Shown here: positions 1 through 5,866 of the stretch, one piece after another
Layout of the letters: every line of letters starts with the position of its first letter
Numbering within the stretch: the stretch's first letter is position 1
NCBI GenBank assembly: GCA_030629295.1
Contig: DAOVPH010000038.1
Location: forward strand, 1 to 10,394
Length of the DNA: 10,394 bases
Direction of reading: 5' to 3'
From: Candidatus Latescibacterota bacterium
GTDB lineage: Bacteria > Latescibacterota > MVCY01
Made by a program: the position numbers and the translations under genes
Notes under the pieces: model-generated
Databases searched by the model: none
Seen by the model: only the letters and a program-made list of their open reading frames with translations
Told to the model about the DNA's origin: nothing

Positions 1-104
1 ATATCCAACACCGAGAGGTGGGATTTGCCCCAGGAAGGGGAATAGAGGAGCGATTTCGCAGCATCATCAAGAAGCTTGTGGGGGAAACTGAGGAGGGCAA
101 ATGA
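1..104 (+). CDS. Partial CDS, C-terminal tail of a probable thioredoxin-like protein
   Basis: Only the last 33 codons are present; the reading frame starts at base 3 and ends at TGA 102-104. The stop overlaps the trxB start in an ATGA arrangement, so the two genes are probably translationally coupled. The visible tail has the segment REVGFAP followed by a basic amphipathic helix (IEERFRSIIKKLV). This resembles the last strand and helix of the thioredoxin fold, where a 'vGf.p' segment precedes the final helix. A thioredoxin directly before thioredoxin reductase is a common arrangement. The active-site CxxC would lie outside the window, so the call rests on a short tail plus context. Another small redox protein is possible. 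Confidence 0.5.
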   Translation, partial: IQHREVGFAPGRGIEERFRSIIKKLVGETEEGK

Positions 105-1021
105 AAGTCTACGATCTAATAATCGCCGGCGCCGGTCCTGCCGGCCTTACTGCCGGCATCTATGCTGCCCGGGCAAGACTGGATGTCGTCCTTTACGAGA
201 AGATGCTTCCCGGTGGCCAGGTGGCTACGACCGACCTGGTCGAAAACTATCCTGGATTTCCCAAAGGGATCTCCGGAAGCGAGCTTATGGCTCGAATGGC
301 AGAGCAGGCAGAGAAATTCAATCTTAATGTAGAGTCAAAATCTGTGGAGAATATCTCCCGCCGGGGTAATCTCTGTCTGGTCAAGACAGAAGATGGGGAA
401 GGGCACCCAAGCAAAACTGTTATTGTGGCCACCGGGGCCGAACCGAAGAACCTGGGAGTGCCTGGGGAAACGGAGTTTAAAGGACGGGGCATATCCTATT
501 GCGCCACCTGCGATGGCCCTCTTTACCAAGGCAAAAAAGTGGCAGTGGTGGGCGGAGGAGACTCTGCAGTAGAAGAAGCCCTGTTTCTAACCCGGTTTGC
601 AGAGAAAGTCTACCTCATTCATCGTCGGGATAAACTGAGAGCCACGCAACTATTGCAGAATAGGACCTTTGAAAACAAAAAAATAGAATTTGTATGGGAC
701 TCTGTGGTCACAGAGATCAGGGGGGGGAAATCCTTAGAATCTGCGGTAATTAAAAATGTTAAGACAGAACAGCTATCAGAACTTGGAGTAGATGGCCTGT
801 TTGTATATATCGGAACTGTACCTAACAGCGATCTTTTTGAGGAGGATATTGAGAGGGATAACAGGGGCTTTATCATTACTGACCAGGACATGGCCACATC
901 TATTGAGGGGGTATTTGCCGCGGGTGATGTGAGGTCAAAGCTTTTGTATCAAATCGCTACTGCGGTGGGAGATGGGGCTACCGCGGCCTTCGCCGCCGAG
1001 AAGTTCATTGAGGAGGGATAA
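101..1021 (+). CDS. trxB: Thioredoxin reductase (NADPH), FAD/NAD(P)-binding flavoprotein
   Basis: Cytoplasmic flavoenzyme that passes electrons from NADPH through FAD and a redox disulfide to thioredoxin. The 306 residues are close to the usual 305-320. The FAD-binding motif GAGPAG is at residues 10-15. The active-site CATC is at 134-137, inside the typical ISYCATCDG context. The second dinucleotide fold GGGDSA is at 151-156, HRRDKLRA at 174-181 fits NADPH phosphate binding, and the second FAD motif FAAGDVR is at 272-278. All catalytic elements are intact. The ATG at 101 follows a strong SD (AGGAGGG, 91-97) and overlaps the preceding stop by 4 nt. Codons 207-209 contain a run of eight G (720-727) with the frame kept. 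The stop at 1019-1021 lies 6 bp from the 3' end of the convergent tRNA-Leu. Confidence 0.96.
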   Translation: MKVYDLIIAGAGPAGLTAGIYAARARLDVVLYEKMLPGGQVATTDLVENYPGFPKGISGSELMARMAEQAEKFNLNVESKSVENISRRGNLCLVKTEDGEGHPSKTVIVATGAEPKNLGVPGETEFKGRGISYCATCDGPLYQGKKVAVVGGGDSAVEEALFLTRFAEKVYLIHRRDKLRATQLLQNRTFENKKIEFVWDSVVTEIRGGKSLESAVIKNVKTEQLSELGVDGLFVYIGTVPNSDLFEEDIERDNRGFIITDQDMATSIEGVFAAGDVRSKLLYQIATAVGDGATAAFAAEKFIEEG

Positions 1022-1027
1022 GCGGTG

Positions 1028-1114
1028 TGGTGCCGAAGGGGGGATTTGAACCCCCACGCTCTTACGAGCACATGGCCCTGAACCATGCGCGTCTGCCAAT
1101 TCCGCCACTTCGGC
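1028..1114 (-). tRNA. tRNA-Leu, anticodon CAG, with encoded 3' CCA
   Basis: On the minus strand an 87-nt cloverleaf runs from 1114 to 1028. The acceptor stem pairs GCCGAAG (1114-1108) with CTTCGGC (1038-1032), followed by discriminator A and a genome-encoded CCA (1030-1028). The anticodon stem CATGG/CCATG encloses loop TTCAGGG, so the anticodon is CAG (1080-1078) and reads CUG. The long variable arm pairs GCTC/GAGC, as expected for a class II leucine tRNA. The T arm is GGGGG-TTCAAAT-CCCCC. It points against trxB and smpB and is therefore a separate transcription unit. No intron or mismatch is visible in the stems I traced. Confidence 0.97.
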
Positions 1115-1128
1115 AAAAAGTCTACCTT

Positions 1129-1157
1129 AAAATAACGAACATCTCTCCCCCTGTCAA
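1129..1157 (-). promoter_or_regulatory. Housekeeping-type (sigma70/SigA) promoter for tRNA-Leu
   Basis: On the minus strand a perfect -35 box TTGACA (1157-1152) is followed, after exactly 17 bp, by TATTTT (1134-1129), a 4/6 match to the -10 consensus. Transcription would start near 1122, about 8 nt before the mature tRNA 5' end, a normal tRNA leader length. It stands back to back with the smpB promoter; the two -35 boxes are 8 bp apart. Confidence 0.6.
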
Positions 1158-1186
1158 GATTTTTATTGAAAACAGAGGGGATTTTT
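1146..1186 (+). terminator. Candidate intrinsic terminator after trxB
   Basis: Bases 1146-1154 pair with 1172-1181 (CCCC with GGGG and CTGT with ACAG, one bulged A at 1176). The stem is followed at once by TTTTT (1182-1186). This has the shape of a rho-independent terminator for rightward transcripts leaving trxB across the antisense of the tRNA. The 17-nt loop is long, and the same bases carry the -35 boxes of both flanking promoters, so the pairing could be incidental. Confidence 0.35.
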
Positions 1187-1194
1187 ATTATAAT
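1166..1194 (+). promoter_or_regulatory. Housekeeping-type (sigma70/SigA) promoter for smpB
   Basis: TTGAAA (1166-1171, 5/6 of consensus) and a perfect TATAAT (1189-1194) are separated by exactly 17 bp. The predicted transcription start is about 1200-1202, only 3-5 nt before the smpB ATG at 1205. The match is strong enough to argue against the upstream TTG at 1166 as a translation start, because that codon is the -35 box itself. Confidence 0.65.
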
Positions 1195-1204
1195 AGAGAC
1201 TGAA

Positions 1205-1645
1205 ATGCCACCTGTAATACGAAATAAAAAAGCACATCACGATTTTTCTATCCTCGAGTCTCTCGAAGCGGGCATTGTGCTCCAAGGCACAGAGATAAAA
1301 TCTATCCGAGAGGGAAAGGCGAATCTGGCCGACAGCTTTGCCCGTATTGAAAACGGGGAGGTCTTCCTTCACAATTTCCATATCAGTCCCTACCAGCAGG
1401 GGAACATCTACAATCACGCCCCCCTCAGGCTAAAAAAGCTGTTGCTTCACCGTTCACAGATAAAGCGTTTGATAGGTAAAGTCCAGGAAAGAGGATTCAC
1501 GCTGGTACCTCTTAGGGTCTATTTCAAAAACGGAAAAGCGAAGGTAGAGTTGGCGTTGGCAAAGGGAAAGAGGGCCTACGACAAACGGCAAGATATGGCA
1601 GAGCGAGAGGCACAAAGGGAGATAGAGAGGGCATTGAAAAAATGA
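1205..1645 (+). CDS. smpB: SsrA (tmRNA)-binding protein SmpB
   Basis: SmpB binds tmRNA and brings it to stalled ribosomes, where trans-translation tags the unfinished protein and frees the ribosome. From ATG 1205 the product has 146 residues, a normal length. The family opening NKKAHHDF is at 6-13, followed by EAGIVLQGTEIKSIREGKA, the oligonucleotide-binding barrel core. GFTLVPLRVYF, then KVELALAKGKRAYDKR and a basic tail (to 146), complete the RNA-binding surface and the C-terminal tail that enters the mRNA channel. An in-frame TTG at 1166 would add 13 residues, but it lies in the promoter -35 box and the extension is not typical. No good SD precedes 1205 and the predicted leader is only a few nucleotides. 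Its TGA overlaps the amidase ATG by 4 nt. The ssrA gene is not in the window. Confidence 0.95.
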   Translation: MPPVIRNKKAHHDFSILESLEAGIVLQGTEIKSIREGKANLADSFARIENGEVFLHNFHISPYQQGNIYNHAPLRLKKLLLHRSQIKRLIGKVQERGFTLVPLRVYFKNGKAKVELALAKGKRAYDKRQDMAEREAQREIERALKK

Positions 1646-3195
1646 GAGGCTATTTTCTGGGATTTTTTCTGTTGGCGGCGGCTGTGGTCTCAGTAGCATC
1701 CTCCAGTTGGTGTGAGCCCATTACCATATCCTACACCGATGGCAGGTCTTCGTCTCAGATAGAGGCAATAGATCGGAAAGGCATCTGTTATGGCTCCCTG
1801 GTGGGACTGACCCATACCCTTGGTGCTTCTTTATACTGGGCTCCTCTGACGGGAAAAATGGTGTTCAAACTGGCAGAAGGTGAAATCAAGATCACCATAA
1901 TGAACCCCACGGTGATGGTGGACGATCTGGCGTTTAATTTTCCCGTCACCCCTGTTATGGAGGAGGGGGCAATCTATGTGCCTATGAGGTTTTTCACCCC
2001 CTTGCTGGACAGAATAAGTCCGGAGAAGCTCTCCTGGGATGCCCCAAGTAGAACATTCCTGGTCAGCCCGGTGCCTACCAACCTTTCTGTGGCTGAGATT
2101 GAGGAGAGAGAGAACGGCACCTTGGTTACTATCCCCTCTTCAATCCATTTCGACCAGATCCAGGATACGGTGAGTGAGCCAAGTTGGCTTCATCTCTCCA
2201 TATATGGTGGCAAGCTCGATCAGTCAGCCTGGGCCTTGCTCCAACCAAAGGGGGCTGTGAGACAGATTCGCACTTACCAGTATGCAAACTCCGCTCAGAT
2301 CTCATTCCTACTGGAAAAGGGCATTACTTATCGGGTCTACCAGAAGGAAAACCCCAACCGGATTGTAATTCTGCTGCGGAAGGCCTCGGAAAAAACGCCC
2401 AGGGCCTCTGTCAAACGGGAAGAATTAGATCCCAAGCTGGACCAGAAGTTGTGGTCTATTGACACAGTGGTCATAGACGCGGGACACGGGGGCAGAGACC
2501 CAGGAGCAGTGGGATATAGGGGGTTGAAAGAAAAAGATGTGGTGCTGGATATAGCCCTTCGGCTCAGAAAACTCTTAAAAGAGAGGCTTCATCTCAAGGT
2601 AGTATTGACCCGGGATAAAGATGTGTTCATCCCCTTGCAACAACGAGCCCGGATTGCCAATCAGGCAAACGGCAAGCTCTTCTTGAGCATTCACGCCAAC
2701 GCTGCCCATAGAAGAGGCGCCCACGGCACAGAGACCTATTTCCTCTCCGAAGCCAAAACAGAGGATGCAATGAGAGTGGCCCAGAGAGAAAATGCCTCGA
2801 TAAGGTTTGAAGAACCAGCTAATTCTATCGAAGAGATTGAAATGGAGGACTTCTTACTGAGAGATATCAAAACCATATTGACCGAGATGGTCTCTAATAG
2901 ATTTCTCAAGGAAAGTCAGGATTTAGCAGCAATTGTCCAATCAGAGCTGGTCAAGCAGATCGGACTTAAGAACTTAGGGGTTAAACAGGCCGGTTTCTAT
3001 GTTATGTTGGGAACTGAGGCGTCAATGCCCAGTGTGCTGGCGGAGGTGGCTTTTATCTCTAACCTCAAAGAGGAAAAACTGTTGAAGACAAGGAGCTTCA
3101 GACAAAGGGTTGCCGAGGCTCTTTACCGGGCGGTTAGGACCTTTAAGCAGAAACAGGAGCAGTTGTTGGGGTCCAGCAGAGTGATTCCAAATTAA
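1642..3195 (+). CDS. N-acetylmuramoyl-L-alanine amidase (Amidase_3) with N-terminal stalk-like and AMIN-like domains
   Basis: Exported zinc hydrolase that cleaves the bond between MurNAc and L-Ala in peptidoglycan, usually during daughter-cell separation. Residues 1-22 form a signal peptide with one arginine and a hydrophobic core. Residues about 27-143 resemble the copper-amine-oxidase N1/stalk domain (VPMRFF at 113-118). Residues about 146-247 look like an AMIN domain, which targets amidases to the wall or septum. The Amidase_3 domain covers about 273-503. Zinc ligands are H282 (DAGHGG), E297 (GLKEKD) and H351 (SIHAN), and the catalytic glutamate is E468 (LAEVAFISN). Residues about 385-425 form an acidic helical insert, in the position where related amidases carry a regulatory helix. 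The 517-residue length suits this multi-domain form. The start overlaps the smpB stop (ATGA), with GAGAGG 11 nt upstream. The stop codon lies inside a repeat element. Confidence 0.9.
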   Translation: MRGYFLGFFLLAAAVVSVASSSWCEPITISYTDGRSSSQIEAIDRKGICYGSLVGLTHTLGASLYWAPLTGKMVFKLAEGEIKITIMNPTVMVDDLAFNFPVTPVMEEGAIYVPMRFFTPLLDRISPEKLSWDAPSRTFLVSPVPTNLSVAEIEERENGTLVTIPSSIHFDQIQDTVSEPSWLHLSIYGGKLDQSAWALLQPKGAVRQIRTYQYANSAQISFLLEKGITYRVYQKENPNRIVILLRKASEKTPRASVKREELDPKLDQKLWSIDTVVIDAGHGGRDPGAVGYRGLKEKDVVLDIALRLRKLLKERLHLKVVLTRDKDVFIPLQQRARIANQANGKLFLSIHANAAHRRGAHGTETYFLSEAKTEDAMRVAQRENASIRFEEPANSIEEIEMEDFLLRDIKTILTEMVSNRFLKESQDLAAIVQSELVKQIGLKNLGVKQAGFYVMLGTEASMPSVLAEVAFISNLKEEKLLKTRSFRQRVAEALYRAVRTFKQKQEQLLGSSRVIPN

Positions 3196-3352
3196 CGTTC
3201 TCGCTTTTCCGTCATTGCGAGGAGCACTTCGCTATCGCTCAGCACAGGCTCCGCGACGAAGCAATCCCTCTGATGTCACGTTAGTTAGAGATTGCTTCGC
3301 TGCCGCTCGCAATGACAATTTATTGCTATGTTTTTTAGGAATCGCAACACTA
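3180..3352. repeat. Nested palindromic intergenic element, copy 1 (amidase/rph gap)
   Basis: The core (3211-3316) begins GTCATTGCGAG and ends CTCGCAATGAC. Inside it GAAGCAATC (3258-3266) faces GATTGCTTCG, giving a long interrupted hairpin. Outside the core, 3181-3196 matches the reverse complement of 3330-3345 at 12 of 16 positions (shared heart GATTCC). The right end carries ACACTA (3347-3352), which is TAGTGT on the other strand; the left end is less clear. The left arm includes the last codons and stop of the amidase gene. No coding potential or transposase is present. Copies 2 and 3 are at 7093 and 9376. Confidence 0.85.
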
Positions 3353-3376
3353 ATTCAACGACAGTTTCTACACAAT

Positions 3377-3381
3377 AAGGA
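3377..3381 (+). promoter_or_regulatory. Ribosome binding site fixing the rph start
   Basis: AAGGA lies 7 nt before TTG 3389, ideal SD spacing. It favours TTG 3389 over GTG 3401 and over starts inside the repeat such as TTG 3215. Confidence 0.7.
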
Positions 3382-3388
3382 ATGTAAA

Positions 3389-4114
3389 TTGATACAGCGA
3401 GTGGACGGAAGGTTTCCTGCCCAGCTGCGGCAGGTTAAAATTACCCGAGACTATTTGAGGTATGCCGAGGGTTCGGTTTTAATCGAAACGGGCAGAACAA
3501 AGGTCATCTGTGCGGTAAGCATAGATGAGAGAGTACCTGTTTTCCTCCGGGGAATGGGCACAGGCTGGTTGACTGCTGAGTACGGGATGCTGCCCCGTTC
3601 GACTCAAAACAGGATTCCCAGAGAGATAGCCGGCAAAGGGATGCGAGGAAGAACCCAGGAAATTCAACGGATGATCGGAAGAACCTTACGGGCTGTCGTC
3701 GCCTTGGAGCGGATAGGTGCAAGGACTATCCAGATTGACTGTGATGTGATTGAGGCCGACGGCGGCACTCGCACCGCCTCGATCACTGGCGCCTGGGTAG
3801 CCCTTTACGACGCCGTAGAGAAGATGCACAAAGAGAAACTCATCGAAAAAGGCGTTATCCTCAACCAGGTGGCCGCTGTCAGCGTCGGCATCGTGGACGG
3901 CACTCCCCTGTTGGACCTCTGTTATGAAGAGGACGCTAAGGCCGAAGTAGATATGAATATAGCTATGGTCCCCTTAGGTGAGATCGTGGAGATACAGGGC
4001 ACGGCTGAGCGAAAACCCTTCTCTTTAGAATTTATGAACCAGATGCTCACCATGGCTAAAGAAGGGATAACCCAGTTATTTCAACTGCAGCGAGAGGTGT
4101 TGAAACTTGGATAA
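3389..4114 (+). CDS. rph: Ribonuclease PH, phosphate-dependent tRNA 3'-end exoribonuclease
   Basis: RNase PH trims the 3' ends of tRNA precursors by phosphorolysis, releasing nucleoside diphosphates, and acts as a ring-shaped hexamer in the cytoplasm. From TTG 3389 the protein has 241 residues, the standard length. Diagnostic blocks are AEGSVLIETGRTKVIC near the N-terminus, GWLTAEYGMLPRST, GRTQEIQRMIGRTLRAVV with the conserved arginines, and IDCDVIEADGGTRTASITGAW. LLDLCYEEDAKAEVDMN carries the aspartates of the active site. All blocks are present and in order. The frame stays open leftward to TTG 3215, but that part is translated repeat and should be dropped. The last 8 nt overlap rdgB, a common partnership. 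A repeat element separates it from the amidase. Confidence 0.95.
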   Translation: MIQRVDGRFPAQLRQVKITRDYLRYAEGSVLIETGRTKVICAVSIDERVPVFLRGMGTGWLTAEYGMLPRSTQNRIPREIAGKGMRGRTQEIQRMIGRTLRAVVALERIGARTIQIDCDVIEADGGTRTASITGAWVALYDAVEKMHKEKLIEKGVILNQVAAVSVGIVDGTPLLDLCYEEDAKAEVDMNIAMVPLGEIVEIQGTAERKPFSLEFMNQMLTMAKEGITQLFQLQREVLKLG

Positions 4115-4733
4115 CCCGCCAAAAGAACTGGTACTGGCAACCAGAAATAGAGACAAGATCAAAGAAATCCGCAGTATCCTGAAACAGACGGGGATAAAGC
4201 TTCGCTGCGCTGAGGATTTTGAACACTTTCCGGTGGTAAAAGAAGACGGCAACAGTTTAGAAGAGAATGCAGTCAAGAAGGCCTCTCAAGTAGCCCGTCC
4301 CTTAGGACTATTTGCCATTGCCGATGACTCAGGTCTGGAGGTTGATTGGCTGGAGGGCGCTCCCGGAATCTTCTCTGCTCGTTTCGCCGGGCAGGAAGCA
4401 ACTTATAAACAGAATAACCAAAAGCTGCTGGAGCTGTTAAAGGGAGTGCCGGCGGAGAAAAGGACTGCCCGCTTTCGCTGCGTAATCGCCTTGGCTTCTC
4501 CCCAGGATAGCGTCTGGACAGTGGAAGGCAGGTGCGAAGGATTTATCGCTGAAAATCCCCAGGGCAGGCAGGGGTTCGGGTATGACCCCATCTTTGTTGT
4601 CTCCTCACTGGGGAAAACCTTTGCTGAACTCAGTCCAGCAGAGAAAAACAAAATAAGCCACCGGGCACAGGCCTTAGCAGAGCTAAAAAAACTATTGGCA
4701 AGATTAGAAAAGGAGGAGAAAAATGAGCCATAG
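4107..4733 (+). CDS. rdgB: XTP/dITP diphosphatase (non-canonical purine NTP pyrophosphatase, RdgB/HAM1 family)
   Basis: Removes ITP, dITP and XTP from the nucleotide pool by hydrolysis to monophosphate and pyrophosphate, which keeps deaminated purines out of DNA and RNA. The product has 208 residues (family about 195-205). LVLATRNRDKIKEI (8-21) forms the nucleotide-binding N-terminus and SLEENAVKKA (50-59) the metal-site region. IADDSGLEVD (71-80) carries the catalytic aspartate pair. GAPGIFSARFAG (84-95), GFGYDPIF (156-163) and SHRAQAL (184-190) complete the signature. The start is TTG 4107, with GAGAGG (4092-4097) 9 nt upstream; it overlaps the rph stop by 8 nt. The C-terminal tail is lysine and glutamate rich. 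It overlaps the following TPR gene by 11 nt, so rph, rdgB and the TPR gene are probably co-transcribed. Confidence 0.95.
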   Translation: MDNPPKELVLATRNRDKIKEIRSILKQTGIKLRCAEDFEHFPVVKEDGNSLEENAVKKASQVARPLGLFAIADDSGLEVDWLEGAPGIFSARFAGQEATYKQNNQKLLELLKGVPAEKRTARFRCVIALASPQDSVWTVEGRCEGFIAENPQGRQGFGYDPIFVVSSLGKTFAELSPAEKNKISHRAQALAELKKLLARLEKEEKNEP

Positions 4734-5745
4734 ATTGATCAATTTTGCGGCAGTAGGGATTATCGCTCTTTCCCTTATTAGTTGTACCCCTCGAAATCCC
4801 CACTTCGTTGGGGGGAATATCTATCTGAGCCAGGGAAAATACGACGAGGCACTGAAACAGTTCCAGATTGCGGTGGAAGAGGAACCTGAAAACCCAGACG
4901 CCCGTATGGCATTGGGCAAGGTATATGTCCATAAAAGCCAGTACAAAATGGCCTGTGAGCACTTTGACAAGGCCATTGAGATAGCCCCGAATAAGCTGAA
5001 GGAGATAAAAAGCCAGAGCGGTTATTTCGAAATCGTGTACTACAATGCTGGTGTTGGATTTATTAAGCAGAGAAAGTGGGACGGGGCATTGAACAGGTTT
5101 AAGATGGTGGTTCAAATAAATCCCGACTCAGCACCGGCATACAATAACATAGGCTATATCTACGGCAAACTCAACCAAGAGGAGCCCATGTTAGAAGCTT
5201 ACCAGAAAGCCAGGCAGATCGACCCCAAGAACACAAAAGCACAGTTTAACTTGGCCTTGTATTTCATGACCCAAAAACAGAAATATGACCGGGCAGCTCA
5301 ATTGTTGGAAGAAGTGAAACAACTTGCCCCCCAGATCAAAGACACCTACCGTTTCCTGGGCGTATGCTATTCCAATCAGGAAGAATATACCAAGGCTGAG
5401 CAGGCATTCCTGAAAGCAGCAGAACTTGATAGTACAAACAAAGATGTCTTTTTTAACCTGGGACTTGTCCTGATACAGAAGGAAGAATACCAACGGGCAC
5501 TCGACGCTTTAAAAAGGGCAATCCAACTTGACCCGGAAGACACAGAGGTGCTGTTCAATATGGGTATCGTATATATTATGTTGGAGGATTACCGGAAGGC
5601 AATAGATGCATTTACAGAGGTTATTCGCTTTCAGCCAGGCAACGCCGACGCTTACAGCAAACGCGCTGAGGCTAAGAGAGAGCTGGGATTGAAACAGGAG
5701 GCCTACGAAGATTTTAAAAGGGCAATGGAATTGAAAGGAGAATAA
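4723..5745 (+). CDS. TPR-repeat lipoprotein, about nine tetratricopeptide repeats
   Basis: The first 20 residues form a lipoprotein signal peptide: a basic start, a hydrophobic stretch and a lipobox L18-I-S-C21, so C21 would be lipidated and the protein anchored to a membrane facing outward. From about residue 26 to the end the chain is nearly continuous TPR helical hairpins. Clear ones start near 27, 59, 138, 172, 207, 241, 275 and 309, and a less regular one lies around 105-135. Typical W/Y-LG-Y-A-F-A-P spacing is easy to see, for example in 241-274. No catalytic domain is attached. TPR solenoids hold protein partners together, so a scaffold role in envelope assembly is likely, but the partner is unknown. 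A strong SD (AGGAGG, 4711-4716) sits 6 nt before ATG 4723. It is the last gene of the rightward cluster. Confidence 0.85.
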   Translation: MSHRLINFAAVGIIALSLISCTPRNPHFVGGNIYLSQGKYDEALKQFQIAVEEEPENPDARMALGKVYVHKSQYKMACEHFDKAIEIAPNKLKEIKSQSGYFEIVYYNAGVGFIKQRKWDGALNRFKMVVQINPDSAPAYNNIGYIYGKLNQEEPMLEAYQKARQIDPKNTKAQFNLALYFMTQKQKYDRAAQLLEEVKQLAPQIKDTYRFLGVCYSNQEEYTKAEQAFLKAAELDSTNKDVFFNLGLVLIQKEEYQRALDALKRAIQLDPEDTEVLFNMGIVYIMLEDYRKAIDAFTEVIRFQPGNADAYSKRAEAKRELGLKQEAYEDFKRAMELKGE

Positions 5746-5779
5746 AGTAATAGGGTTAAGAATCTTAGAAGGTTAGATC

Positions 5780-5840
5780 AGCCACTAAGGCACAAAGACA
5801 CAAAGGGAATATATTGTTTAATCTTTGTGCCTTAGTGGCT
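5780..5840. repeat. Perfect 19-bp inverted repeat between convergent genes
   Basis: Bases 5780-5798 (heart GCCACTAAGGCACAAAGA) are the exact reverse complement of 5822-5840, with a 23-nt loop. It lies 34 bp after the TPR gene stop and 26 bp after the rodA stop, so both transcripts would fold it. Neither side has a clear T-run, so classic intrinsic termination is not evident. Bases 5833-5849 recur exactly at 8552-8568, which marks it as a member of a dispersed family. The rest of the 5746-5866 gap shows nothing recognisable. Confidence 0.8.
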
Positions 5841-5866
5841 TTGTGGCTGGATTATTAGTTGACTTT

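Noticed and set aside
983..996. GCGGC-CTTC-GCCGC hairpin as terminator for the leftward tRNA
   Set aside because: Only a 5-bp stem inside coding sequence, with no T-run following on the minus strand.
1166..1204. Upstream TTG start extending smpB by 13 residues
   Set aside because: The TTG is the -35 box of a strong promoter, the extension is hydrophobic and not typical of SmpB, and no SD precedes it.
3382..3387. ATG-TAA start-stop just upstream of rph
   Set aside because: The SD overlaps the ATG, so spacing is wrong for initiation; probably chance in AT-rich leader.
4630..5115. 161-residue minus-strand frame opposite rdgB and the TPR gene
   Set aside because: It lies fully antisense to two genes with clear family motifs, has no recognisable domain and no suitable SD.
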